Positions 46,201 to 56,668 are shown, counted from the stretch's first letter. The stretch is DNA of 64,000 bases from Forficula auricularia (GCA_024734495.1 JALMQS010000099.1:102578019-102642018), one strand, 5' to 3'. A program made the numbers and translations. The notes: generated from the letters alone by a model not told the origin.

Positions 46201-46575
46201 GAGGCTTTCGAAATGTGGTGCTACAGAAGAATGATGAATATCAAATGGATGGATAAAATTACAAATGAAGAAGTTCTTGGAAAAATCGGAGAAAGAAGAA
46301 CCTTGTGGAAGAGTCTGAAGAAGAGAAGAGGTCAGATGATGGGGCACACACTGAGACATGGGGGACTGCTTAGGGATATCTTGGAGGGGGAGGTGGGAAA
46401 GAAAAGGGGAAGGGGAAGACCCAGATTAGAATATTTCAACCAAATAATTGGGGATATGGGATGCCAGACATTTAGAGAGGTTAAACAGCTGGCGGAGGAC
46501 AGAGTCGAGTGGAGACGGATTGTTGCATCAAACCAGTCTTAGGACTGTATACTCAATGATGATGATAAAATATTA
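43267..46575 (+). mobile_element. RTE non-LTR retrotransposon, near full length, 11-bp TSD
   Basis: The element 43278-46564 is flanked by ATAAAATATTA at 43267-43277 and 46565-46575. The 5' UTR starts with two short hairpins (43288-43304 and 43306-43322), then a T-tract, then GGAAGGCAACGGGAAACC (43514-43531), a phrase common in RTE 5' regions. One protein follows, and the element ends in the TGA/ATG-repeat tail at about 46552-46564. There is no poly(A). Two truncated relatives are at 1-1254 and 48459-49176. Confidence 0.85.
43562..46542 (+). pseudogene. RTE endonuclease-reverse transcriptase, single frameshift
   Basis: Frame 1 from ATG 43562 encodes the N-terminal AP-endonuclease segment (GAWNVKTL, DIIGISEMRYPEE) and runs out at 43885. 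The rest is in the frame of 43870-46542 (890 aa): GDWNARVGKG (about residue 75), IDYILVRQRF, SSDHNLIAMK (about 166, catalytic SDH), then the reverse transcriptase with APGIDNIQAEIL, EDQFGFRRNRGTREA (about 500), IGFIDLEKAFDNVNW, GVRQGCVLSPMIFNL (about 592) and RFADDIALLG (about 634), and the C-terminal region EAFEMWCYRRMMNIKWMD. Loss of one G near 43867 explains the frame change; otherwise it is complete. It would nick DNA and copy RNA at the target site. Without that base it is probably not functional unless this is a sequencing error. Confidence 0.9.
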
Positions 46576-47062
46576 ACATTTTCGCTTGTATTTACAATCA
46601 TTCTTTTCCTTTATTTAACATTTGTTTATCAACTATTTTTATGATAGGGTTAATGTGTTTTTTGAACATAATCTAATCGCATTTTCAATTTATTTAATTT
46701 AATTTAATTTCAAATGCTTTTAATTAATTTGCTAATAAACTTAAGTTTTAATTCTTCTAATGAGCTAGGGTACTGCCATCTAGCGACACTGGCTACAACA
46801 AAACAAACAGAAATTTCATGCTTTTAGCCTTACTAAACTCCTTATTGAGTGTAACGAAATTAAGCTTTGATGCTATGTCTGCTTCAATATATAAAACTGC
46901 CAAAGCTGAAAGTCTTTCCTGACCAATTGTACTTCTCAAATATTTTTTTTTAAGTTTTAATTTTTAAAAGCTCCTTTCCGCGGAGGCTGTACTTACCGGT
47001 ATCGTTAGCAAAATTCGATACACAATGTAAATATGTGGGTAAATTTCTTTCAAGTTATTTTC
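46576..47062. other. No gene; AT-rich spacer
   Basis: No ORF or repeat of note. TTTAATTTAATTTAATTTC near 46694 is a short tandem run. Confidence 0.4.
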
Positions 47063-48351
47063 TATTGGGTGCGTGCGAAAGTTCGTGCGGAGTTTGTGAG
47101 TAAACGTCACATAGCGATTAGGCAAACAAAAATCTTTATTCAATCAATGATATATTCTCCATCGTTTTCTATAATCTTTTTTCAACGGTCTGGCAGCAGA
47201 CGGATGCCTCGATCATAAAAACTGCGCGGTTTAGATTCGAAGAACGAAGAAACGCCGTTTTTAAGGCCTCCAAAGAGTCAAAGTTTTTTCCATTTAAATA
47301 ATTTTGCAATGACCAGAACAAGTGATAGTCAGATGGTGCGATATCAGGAGAATACGGTGGATGCGTTAGGACATCCCATTTCAGGCTCTTCAGCTTGCAC
47401 AGCGTCTTTTTCGAAACGTGTGGTCTGGCGTTGTCCTGATGAATGATGACTCCCTTACGATTTGACAAAATCGGACGTTTCTCTTTGATTTCTCGATTCA
47501 AATTGGTTAATTGGCGACAGTACTTGTCCGAATCAATTGTTTCGCCAGCAGGGAGAAGCTCAAAATAGATTATGCCCTTGCAATCCCACCAAACTGAGAG
47601 CATCACCTTCATCGGGTGTAAACTGGTCTTTGGCATAGCGTCACCATGCTCCCCTGGATGTTTCCATGTCCGTTTACGCTGAACATTGTTGTATAGAGGA
47701 CCAATTTCTCATCGCCCGTCACTAATCGATCCAAAAACGACTCGTTATTGAGCCGCCCGAGTAAAGAAACGGCCGCAGAAATTCGTTTGATTTTGTTCTT
47801 CTCGGTTAGCAAATGGGGCACCCATATATCGAGCTTCAAATCGAATCCCATCTTTTTTAAACGCAGAAAAGCGCTTGATCTGTCAACGTTTAGTGCTGTA
47901 GCAACTTCTTCTGTTGAAATTCGCAGGTTATTGAGCACTAAAGTACACAAAACATCGTCATCAATGTCAGAAGTTCGACCAGAGCGTGGCTCGTCTTCAA
48001 GGTTAAATTCTCCGCGCCGAAATTTAGCAAACCACAGTTCGTTTAGCTGATGGTGCTTGATCCTGATAAACATATTGAATGTTTTTCACGGCTGCGGCAA
48101 CGTTTATTTCCATCCGAAACTCGTAAAGCATAACATGCAGTAAATGCACTACTTTATCGATATTCATTTTTAAAGTGATATTTATCGAAGCAGTTTGTAT
48201 GAAAACAAATGATTTTTTTTTAAATGAAAGCTGAAGACGTCACCTTTCTAAGGATATATAATATGTAGGAGTAGGCATTAATGACAACACGTTACGACGC
48301 TCATAACTCCATCTATTGAAACTCCGCACGAACTTTTGCACGCATCTCAAT
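47063..48351 (-). mobile_element. mariner element with TIRs and TA duplication
   Basis: The 1285-bp element 47065-48349 has inverted ends TTGGGTGCGTGCGAAAGTTC and (complemented right end) TTGAGATGCGTGCAAAAGTT; both continue with CGTGCGGAGTTT. TA flanks both ends (47063-47064, 48350-48351). The length is standard for mariner. The transposase lies on the minus strand. Confidence 0.9.
47120..48167 (-). pseudogene. mariner transposase (D34D), frameshifted
   Basis: The likely start is ATG at 48167-48165, then NIDKVVHLLHVMLYEF. Frame changes near 48060 (before WFAKFRRGEFNLEDEPRSGR), near 47630 and near 47215 break the ORF. The helix-turn-helix region (RISTEEVATALNVDRSSAF), LVTGDEKLV (first Asp), IIHQDNARPH (second Asp) and PYSPDIAPSDYHLF (third Asp, 34 residues on) are all preserved, and the end reads YDRGIRLLPDR, stop, KKIIENDGEYI. 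It resembles SETMAR/irritans-type mariner more than the Mos1-like copy at 10694. It is probably dead; its intact ends could still be mobilised in trans. Confidence 0.88.
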
Positions 48352-48448
48352 ATTATGTATTGAAGCAGTTCTTTCACATCTTTAATGAAGTCTGGTACTT
48401 TTAGGATCATTGTTTGTAATTCTTCATATAATTCGTAAGGTTGGAAGT

Positions 48449-49186
48449 CATGCGTATTCATCATCATCATCATTGAGTATACAGTCCTAAGACTGGTTTG
48501 ATGCAACAATCCGTCTCCACTCGACTCTGTCCCCCGCCAGCTGTTTAACCTCCTCTAAATGTCTGGCATCCCATATCCCCAATTATTTGGTTGAAATATT
48601 CTAATCTGGGTCTTCCCCTTCCCCTTTTCTTTCCCACCTCCCCCTCCAAGATATCCCTAAGCAGTCCCCCATGTCTCAGTGTGTGCCCCATCATCTGACC
48701 TCTTCTCTTCTTCAGACTCTTCCACAAGGTTCTTCTTTCTCCGATTCTTCCAAGAACTTCTTCATTTGTAATTTTATCCATCCATTTGATATTCATCATT
48801 CTTCTGTAGCACCACATTTCGAAAGCCTCCAATCTCTTTCTCTCCGCTTTTCCAATTGTCCAGGTTTCACACCCGTACATGGCTATGCTCCATACATATG
48901 TCTTCAATAGCAACTTCCTGTTTGCTAAGCTGATTGAGGAGGAGCATAGTAGTTTTGTTTTGAATTAAACCCCATTTTTGCTTGGGCAATTCTTGATTTA
49001 ATTTCGTTTTTGCTCCTCCCATCCCATGTTATTTTACTTCCTAGGTAGCGGAATTCCTTAACTCCTTCTAGGTTTTCTTGGTTAATTTTGATGCATTCCT
49101 GTCTCGTTTGTTCTTTTTTGTACATACTAGGACCTTGGTTTTATTCTTGTTTATTATTCTGTATTCTTGTAATAAACATGCGTATT
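48449..49186 (-). pseudogene. 5'-truncated RTE copy with 10-bp TSD
   Basis: Minus-strand copy 49176-48459 of the RTE at 43278, starting in the reverse transcriptase after the FADD motif and running to the CATCATCATCATC (complement) tail. CATGCGTATT flanks it at 48449-48458 and 49177-49186. About 25 bases at the 5' end (49152-49176) do not match the parent and look like filler added at second-end joining. Similarity to the parent is very high, so the insertion is recent. The ORF pieces (48545-48913, 48925-49125) are not functional. Confidence 0.88.
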
Positions 49187-49365
49187 ATCCGAGTTATGCG
49201 TATTTGAGCTGTGCGAGGCCGTAGGCGGTGGCCCACGTCGCCTACGCCTAACGCCGTCTTTGAATATAAACATGTATCGATATTATATAAATGACTATAC
49301 CCACATCGCCTATGAATATAAACATATATCGATTTTATATAAATGAGTATAAATATATTGTTATG
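49187..49365. repeat. Short tandem duplication and palindrome
   Basis: GAATATAAACATGTATCGAT (about 49263) and GAATATAAACATATATCGAT (about 49314) are tandem units of about 51 bp. GCCGTAGGCG and CGCCTACGCC form a palindrome around 49218-49250. Function unknown. Confidence 0.5.
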
Positions 49366-49620
49366 TTAATTTGAATCAAGTAGATGACAACCTCATTGAT
49401 TTCTTTTTATGAATTAACAACTCTGCTACTTTCAGGGATCGTTTAATATATGACTCTTTGGAATTTCAATGTTTTGATTGAACCAATGATGGCGAATGGC
49501 GATGACGTAGGCAGGCGATACTTGTCTAGCCATATTATTATTTACTCTCTGTTCTCTCCCTACCTCCTCCCTGGCTACTCTCGACAAAACAAAATCTTTT
49601 CAATGAGAGATAACTAAAGG
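49366..49620 (+). repeat. PLE leader remnant, interrupted
   Basis: ATCAAGTAGATGACAAC and CAACTCTGCTACTTTCAGG (49378-49438) match the PLE-B leader, and GGCTACTCTCGACAAAACAA (49571-49590) resumes it after about 130 bp of unrelated sequence. No ORF. Confidence 0.5.
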
Positions 49621-51474
49621 ACTTGTTGTGGATCAAAGGGTCCTTTCTAGTTCCCCGCATGTTGTAACTCAGATCACGTGACCAGATGTCACCGATCATT
49701 CGATCCCCACTACAGGGTGCCTGTGGCTCGGTAGGCGTGGCACCGATTAGCCCCTCCTCTGCTTTTGTTACTTTCCTCCGTTCTATTCAACAGGTGTTTC
49801 TGGGCCACATTACCTAATAAGGTGGGCAAAAAAGTATACCTATTGGATTCTCTCAAAAATCTAATTCAAATTTTTTTTAATCTTTCTAATATTAGTGGTA
49901 AAAAATAATTTTCTTTCGGTCTCTCTTTACTAGAATAACGATACCTTCGCTAATTTGAAGAAGGTAAGATTTGATGGCAAAATGTTTATATTTACAAAAC
50001 GAAGAATTTAGATTTTGGGCCTCCTAGCTTGAAAAATGTCAATTCATAAGTAGAGTAAATCCAAATAAATCAAATTGTTATTAGATAATCTATTGAACAG
50101 TTGTAGATAATGGGAGCTGAAATTCGGGGAACATGATCATATTAATAAATTGCCCACCTGGCTGCCAAACTTCCTCTTTCTAGATCAAACTGTTAGCTAA
50201 CAAAATGACAATCAATATTCATAGAACGCGAACTAAACTACGCTAAATATTTTCCTATTTTTAATGCAGTGTATATTATGGTAAAAGAAAAGAATGTGAT
50301 TTTTTATTTGAAGTTTTTGAGAATTTCTGAAAAAAACCTAAAAAATATAAATATTATCTATCTATTTATATTGATGTCTTATTATATAAAATATAGGATT
50401 TTTAATTTAAGAAATTATTAGATAATATTTGGTGCTAGCAAATTGAACTCTCGAAATATTCCTTTTCGAAATTCACTGCCGCGTCGAATTCCACTATAGG
50501 TGGTGCTGGACGTTGAATTTGAGGGACTATTTTCCATCCTTTTCTCTTTACTTCCATGCTTTGGTGTCCATAAAAAGGCTTGAACCATAAATTTCGTCCC
50601 CTTTTATTTTAAACCTACGCATAGAGCGTTTAGTATATGAACTTTTGAGAGTGCTCGAAATTCATGTTAATAGCAGATAAATCGTAAGCATATATTTATT
50701 TATTTTTACATCAATTGAGATTGATTAGAATTTTTCTATTTGTTTAGTTGATTTACAACCAACTAAACATTAGATTAAATTGTGTTGAACGCTTCACGGT
50801 TATCTGGCTATATATTTAATAATTTGGGCAAAAAACGCGATTGGCGTTATTTGATTAATTTTTAATAAAATTGAACTGGTTTCTCAAGTCCCTCCAAGGT
50901 TATTTATCATCTTAATTTTCTTTGAATCATGTTTCTGTAGTCTTGCATAAGCTAATAAATTATATGTCTTTTATTTTTTTCTGTTATCCAAGAATTCTCC
51001 AAGAATTCTCCAAGGTTTATTGAAAACCAAAATATTACTTGATTGGATAAGAAGTCCAAGTGAACGAGGAGCATTTCGTCCATTTTCTTCATCTTAAGTA
51101 GAATTACTTGCATTATTATTTTAATTTATATATATAATTTATTATATATATAAAAATTGGCGTATATTTTTGCGCATATTTGTATTTTGCAATTAGCTGA
51201 ATTTTTAACATTCATTTTTTAAACCTTTTATCTGTATTTATAGTTTTAAGTTATTCATAACATCAATTATTTGTATTCAATTTCAACATTCATATTTTAT
51301 AATCCAAACATTTATATTAAATTCCATTAAACCTACTTACAGTCCATTTTCTTATCGATAATTAATTTTTTATTTTCTTAATATTAAAATTAATATTCCC
51401 AGCTGCAGTGAGCGGCACCAATATTTATTAAACAAATTATTTTACTTGAATTAATGTATACATTGTATTCGGTT
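49621..51474. other. No gene recognised, AT-rich
   Basis: No credible coding region and no clear repeat family. AAGAATTCTCC is repeated in tandem near 50990. GGTGCCTGTGGCTCGGTAGG near 49716 is a GC-rich island without tRNA structure. This is the longest unexplained stretch between elements. Confidence 0.35.
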
Positions 51475-51688
51475 CTTCGAAACTATAGTCTCAAACAAAT
51501 AAATAATATATATATACAGATATATCATCTTGATATATATGTGTATATGTTTATTTGCATCAAGCAGAGGACAATCTCTTTGTTTCTCTTTGTGAATCAA
51601 CAACTCTGCTACTCTCGGCAAAACAAAAACTTTTCAACTAAATCAAGGGAATTGTCATTCCATTGCCATTGATTGTAAATTATTTGTC

Positions 51689-54172
51689 ATGGATAACAAA
51701 AGTGGTGGAAAATTCGGAAGACTGGATAAAGAAACTTTATCGGAAATCAGGAACGCCTCAGAGGAAAATGCTCTAAATCTGTATTTTAAACTACGCTTAA
51801 AATACGCAACAGCGAACAAAAATATTTGGTTCAACAAAACTTGTCTTTCTGAAAATATAACTCCGAAATATGTACAGATCAAGACAAAAAATCGTTCAGC
51901 AATCGCCTCAAAAGTCGTTCAGGATAGCCGGAAAAAATGGGTAAGTCTAGAAATTAATAAACATTATTCATTAAGGGACACATTCAAATATTATCTATAT
52001 GAAATCCACACTAGGTTGACAGAAATCCTTCATGCATGCCAATTTGATATTAAAGATTGTGAAATAAGAGATAGGGTTGAATTTTTAATGGTTAAAAAAC
52101 AAGCCAAATTAGACAATAAAATTAAGAATCTTAAAACAAATCAAAAAATTAAAAAACCAGAAAAACATATAGAAGCAAAAACAAGTAAATTCAATGATAG
52201 AGTAAAAAACTTCTCTAAAGAAAAATTCGATAAAATAGAAATAGAATTATTAGAAAAAGGTTTGAAACACTCAGTGGAAACCCCAATTAATAGAAACATT
52301 ATTGAAGACATCGTAGTCAATCTTGAAACAGAGCTATCTAAAAATAAAGAAAGCAACATAAATAAAACTATTTGCGGGAAATTATTGGAGAAGGAAATTC
52401 GACACATTAAAAATAATAAAAATAAAAACAAAATTAATAATGAACCCCAAATCGTAAAATCACTCAAAGCGAAAATAAAAGAAAATAAATTGACTATAGT
52501 TAAAAGCGACAAAGGAAATTCAGTTGTAATTTTAGATCAAAAAACATACATGGAAAAAACCGAACAATTCATAAAAGCACATAAATTCGTAGAAATTAAA
52601 AACCCGGTCAATAAATTCAGTAAAATCGTTAAAGAAAAAATAAAAAGTTCAGAATTACTTTCAAAAAAAGAAAAATACATTCTAACAGAACGAAATCCAT
52701 TATGCCCAAGGTTATATGGACTTCCCAAAATACACAAGTCAGAGGAATTAGAAAAAATTCCCATCAGACCCGTCGTTAGTTATATAAACTCATCAATAAC
52801 GAAACTTGCAAAAAAACTAAACAGCATTTTTCGAGAAAGAACAAAATTCAAAGCTGAACATTCTATTAAAAACTCAATCGAACTTATAGACAAAATTAAA
52901 GATATTAAAATTCCTAATAATGCGAAGCTTCTATCCTTAGATATCACGAGTCTTTTCACTAATATACCGCCAAACGAAACAAAACAGTTAGTAGACAAAA
53001 TTATTTTCAGGTCAGTTGGCCTAAACAACCTGGAAAAAATGGATCTAAGCAGTTTGGTCCACACATGTATCAACCACAATTTCTTTCAATTTGGGAACAA
53101 ATTTTATGAACAAAGGGAGGGATTATCAATAGGATCTCCATTGTCCCCGTTATTAGCAGAAATATTCTTAAATGATTTTGAAAATAAATTCCTTGACAAT
53201 GAAAAATATTCAAAAAACATTATATACTATTATCGATACGTAGATGATATAATTTTACTATGGGGAGGAACAAATAGACAATTAGACACATTTATAGAAT
53301 ATATAAATAATCTTCATGAGAAAATTAAATTCACAGTAGAGAAAGAAAAAGAGAAAATACTAAATTTTTTAGATTTAAAAATAAACATCTCCGGAAATAA
53401 GCACACCTTTGAAATTTATAGAAAACCCACAGCTACTGACATTGTAATACATAAAAATTCTTGTAGACCAATGTCACATAAACACGCAGCCTTCCATTCA
53501 ATGATACATAGACTAATAAATATACCTTTATCAGAAAAAGCATATTCACAGGAATTAGAGACAATTAAAGAAATCGCGGTAAATAATGGGTACGAAGCAA
53601 GCCTTATAGACCAAATGTTAAATAAAAAAATAGAAAAATTAACCCTGGAATCAGTATATTCACAAAAGAATGAAAAAGAAAAAGAAAATCCTAGAATAGT
53701 TCTTCCATATTATGGACAAATTTCGGAAAAATTAAAACAAAAAATGAAAAAATTAGGATTCAAAACAGTATTCAAAACTCCAATTACTCTAGGAAAAGAT
53801 TTAGGTTCAAATAAAAAAGACAAATTACCAAATATAGAAAAAGAAGGGGTTTATAGTTTGAAATGCAAAGATTGCGAAGCAATATATGTGGGAAAGACCG
53901 AGAGAAATCTGAAAATTCGACTAAATGAACACATAAGAGATTATAAAAATAAAAAGTACGAAAATTCTTTTGCAGAACATTTAAATTCAAACAATCACTC
54001 CTTCCCAGAAGGTATTAGATTAATAAAAGGAGAAAGGGACCCAAAATTGATTAGCGCAATCGAATCTTTAGAAATTTTGAAGTCATTCAATAGAAATTCA
54101 GAACTCTGTTTAAACAATCAAATTGAATTATCCAATAGTAATCTACTTAAGATGTTTGCTAACAAAAGATAA
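51689..54172 (+). CDS. PLE-B reverse transcriptase / GIY-YIG endonuclease
   Basis: An 827-aa uninterrupted protein. A basic, Lys/Asn-rich N-terminal region (1-260) is followed by VKSDKGNSVVILD (about 270), characteristic of PLE enzymes. The reverse transcriptase fingers and palm follow: RLYGLPKIHKSEELEKIPIR, LLSLDITSLFTNIPPNET (first Asp), GLSIGSPLSPLLAEIFLNDF and YYRYVDDIILLWGG (catalytic YVDD, about 515). Then a thumb and linker, and the GIY-YIG nuclease: GVYSLKCKDCEAIYVGKTER (about 720-740), with R and H-E downstream (RLNEHIRDY). The nuclease nicks target DNA and the RT primes on it. The start is the first ATG after the leader. It is about 55-60% identical by eye to PLE-A. It is a good candidate for a functional enzyme. 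Confidence 0.95.
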   Translation: MDNKSGGKFGRLDKETLSEIRNASEENALNLYFKLRLKYATANKNIWFNKTCLSENITPKYVQIKTKNRSAIASKVVQDSRKKWVSLEINKHYSLRDTFKYYLYEIHTRLTEILHACQFDIKDCEIRDRVEFLMVKKQAKLDNKIKNLKTNQKIKKPEKHIEAKTSKFNDRVKNFSKEKFDKIEIELLEKGLKHSVETPINRNIIEDIVVNLETELSKNKESNINKTICGKLLEKEIRHIKNNKNKNKINNEPQIVKSLKAKIKENKLTIVKSDKGNSVVILDQKTYMEKTEQFIKAHKFVEIKNPVNKFSKIVKEKIKSSELLSKKEKYILTERNPLCPRLYGLPKIHKSEELEKIPIRPVVSYINSSITKLAKKLNSIFRERTKFKAEHSIKNSIELIDKIKDIKIPNNAKLLSLDITSLFTNIPPNETKQLVDKIIFRSVGLNNLEKMDLSSLVHTCINHNFFQFGNKFYEQREGLSIGSPLSPLLAEIFLNDFENKFLDNEKYSKNIIYYYRYVDDIILLWGGTNRQLDTFIEYINNLHEKIKFTVEKEKEKILNFLDLKINISGNKHTFEIYRKPTATDIVIHKNSCRPMSHKHAAFHSMIHRLINIPLSEKAYSQELETIKEIAVNNGYEASLIDQMLNKKIEKLTLESVYSQKNEKEKENPRIVLPYYGQISEKLKQKMKKLGFKTVFKTPITLGKDLGSNKKDKLPNIEKEGVYSLKCKDCEAIYVGKTERNLKIRLNEHIRDYKNKKYENSFAEHLNSNNHSFPEGIRLIKGERDPKLISAIESLEILKSFNRNSELCLNNQIELSNSNLLKMFANKR

Positions 54173-54347
54173 AAGGGAAAAAAATTCCTCCTTTCTAAGG
54201 AGAAAGGGAAACATATGGTTATATTTGAGTGTGAGCCCGGAGAGAGTGTCTTTATTGGTTGCTAGCTTTCCAGTGACGAAGGAACACCAAGTTTTCAATA
54301 TCCATATGATATTGACTCCATGAAAAACATTTATAATTGAAGAAAGA

Positions 54348-54382
54348 CTGATGATGAAGACCAAGTCTTCGAAACTATAGTC
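54348..54382 (+). ncRNA. Canonical hammerhead ribozyme, PLE-B 3' repeat
   Basis: CTGATGA, a perfect 6-bp stem II GAAGAC-CAA-GTCTTC, GAAAC, minimal stem III with TATA loop, and GTC cleavage triplet ending at 54382. All core residues are present. This minimal-stem-III form is typical of PLE hammerheads. Confidence 0.8.
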
Positions 54383-54488
54383 TCAAACAAATAAATAATA
54401 TATATATACAGATATATCATCTTGATATATATGTGTATATGTTTATTTGCATCAAGCAGAGGACAATCTCTTTGTTTCTCTTTGTGAA

Positions 54489-55830
54489 CTATTTCTTTGT
54501 TTGGCTCAAGTTCAGTTGGCTTTCTCTTCATGTTTCTCCCACTAATCGACGAATCTTTGTTGTCTTTTTAGGTTTATTCTTACTGCATAAAAACGGATTC
54601 TACAATATCCTTCCAATTATTATCATCTTCTCGACCTCAAGAGAAGAAGAAGCGATTTTTGCCTGCCAGCGTGAAAAATCCAGCCCAGCAGTTAAACGAC
54701 GAGTCTAAAAATCAATCCCGCCTCTATTTTCCTCGTTTTGTTATCTAATCTATTTTGTTTCATTTTTGCATATTTAAAAGCCCACTCCCTTTCCCCCAGT
54801 CATTTATTAAACAGAATATTGATATATAGATAATTAAGAACAGATAATCAAGCCAGCATTCTAAACGTTTTATAAAGTTAAACAAAGTCGTCTTGAGACC
54901 TTACAAACCTCAAACAAAAAGACGCGAGACTTTTAAGCAATAGATTATTCAGAAATATTCTCTAATAATAGAATTAAAATAAAAAATAAATAAATAAGTA
55001 TTCATTCTGTTAATACAATTTATGAAAACTCAACATTGAATAATTATAAAGATGAAATTTTCTACATATTTATTAAAATTCAAAATAATTATCTACATTA
55101 TAATTTGATATGAATATTAAAAATAGATCGAATTTATCATATGATTGAAATATTAAATAACTAAATAGGAATCGATTTAAATATATAAAGTATGTTAGAG
55201 GTGAAATTTCGCTAATATTTTTCTTAAATTTCTAATAATATTATGAAATTTAAAAGAAAATTATTTATATAATAAATATTATTATATTTATTGTACTGCA
55301 ATACAAAATTAATATGTAACTATCAAATGAAATTTTTTACCGTAGCTACGAGACTCGCGTGGATCATGAAGAGTTGAGCAAAGTACTCATCAGCCCCCAC
55401 AAACCAACCACCACTTCTTCAGCTAAAACAAACAAACACACACATCACGAAATATAACTTGAAATTGATTAGAAATTGAATTCAAATGAAAGAAACTTTG
55501 AGAATACTAACCGAAGAAACCACTTGATTGCGAACTGATAACTTCATCTTCTAAATTAAACGATAAACCGAACCCCATTCAAAATGACAACAGGTGGCAA
55601 AGTAGCTGTCTTTTCTTGAGGTCTCCGTTCTTCAAAAGACTGGCAAAGTACTCATCAGCCCCCACAAACCAACCACCCATTCTTCATCTATAAATTAATC
55701 AAAACAACAAATTAAAAACTAATGTCTTAAACAAGAAAAATGAATGTTTTGTAAAGAATTGAGTATCTATTTGAGAAACAAAGATTGAATTTTTTCTCAA
55801 AATCAACTTGTGATATTGAATCAATTAATT
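54489..55830. other. No gene; one direct repeat pair
   Basis: AT-rich. CAAAGTACTCATCAGCCCCC followed by ACAAACCAACCACC occurs at about 55379-55412 and again at about 55645-55679, each followed by TTCTTCA. The rest shows no coding region. Confidence 0.4.
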
Positions 55831-56021
55831 TTACGAACATGAATTTAGGTCATTTATCAAAGATTTTAATAGATATGATTACATTGCATGTAGGAGGGTC
55901 TTGATGTCTCCTCGGGATTCGAACCCAAGCACTAGTACGCTTTCCGGGCAACTAGACCTACATGCAATGTAAACATATCTATTAAAATCTTTGATAAATG
56001 ACCTAAATTCATGTTCGTAAA
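55831..56021. repeat. Long hairpin with tRNA-like apical loop
   Basis: Nearly perfect arms of about 65 bp (55831-55896 and complement 55955-56021) contain GGTCATTTATCAAAGATTTT, TAATAGATATG and TACATTGCATGTAGG. The loop includes CCTCGGGATTCGAACCCAAG, the complement of a B-box (GGGTTCGAATCC), and CTTTCCGGGCAACTAG. It is the longest-stemmed member of the tRNA-like hairpin class. Confidence 0.7.
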
Positions 56022-56259
56022 GAAAAATGAACATAAACACTCATTAAATTGAAAGTTTTTGCCGAGAGTAGCAGAATTTTTATAAAATTTAGGGAACGCG
56101 GTGTTGGTTTATAGTGAAACATTGTTAAAATTAAATTAGGTTGGAGTTGGACACCACCAACTCCAACCTAATTTAATTTTAAGAATTTTTATATATTGAA
56201 GGAGACAATAAAAGAGTGTGTCTTCTGCTGGAATTATAAATTTTATTTATTTATAACGA

Positions 56260-56294
56260 GACTATAGTTTCGAGGGCTTTGCCCTCTTCATCAG
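56260..56294 (-). ncRNA. Canonical hammerhead ribozyme, PLE-A
   Basis: Minus strand CTGATGA, stem II GAGGGC-AAA-GCCCTC, CGAAAC, TATA, GTC. All core positions intact. Confidence 0.8.
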
Positions 56295-56668
56295 TCTATT
56301 ACAATGTATTCACAGGAATTAATTTATGAATGAAAGTTTAAAATCTTTCATGTGGTTAGGTTAAGAAAATATACAGTGTGGGTAAGTTCTAGAATTGAAA
56401 TTTGTACTTGTTTTATTATTTTGGCTTTTGTAGGTGGCTTTCGTGAAGTTTATATTTTAGCCGCTATTTTTAAAATAAAGCTTTTCGAGAATTTCTATTT
56501 TTCGATTTAAGAATTTTTTGGTGAATTATTGTATGATTTTAAAATTTCCAACGATTCGAAAATACTAATTTTTAAGGGATCTAATTCTGATCTAATTAAT
56601 TTAATATTTGATTCATCTGGAAAACAATGTTTCTCGGAGATTAAATGGTCTGCAAATGCACAATGTCA

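Larger units (their letters stand above)
51475..54488 (+). mobile_element. Penelope-like element, family B, near complete
   Basis: Direct repeats 51475-51596 and 54367-54488 (122 bp, essentially identical) bracket an open 827-aa ORF. The 3' repeat is preceded by the rest of a canonical hammerhead (54348-54382), whereas the 5' copy begins inside stem II, so it is truncated. After the repeat comes the leader with CTCTGCTACTCTCGGCAAAA. No clear target duplication was seen. An intact ORF suggests recent activity. Confidence 0.85.

Noticed and set aside
48240..48509. 89-aa minus-strand ORF at the mariner right end
   Set aside because: It spans the mariner terminus and the RTE tail (MMMMM from the ATG repeat), so it is an artefact of two adjacent elements.
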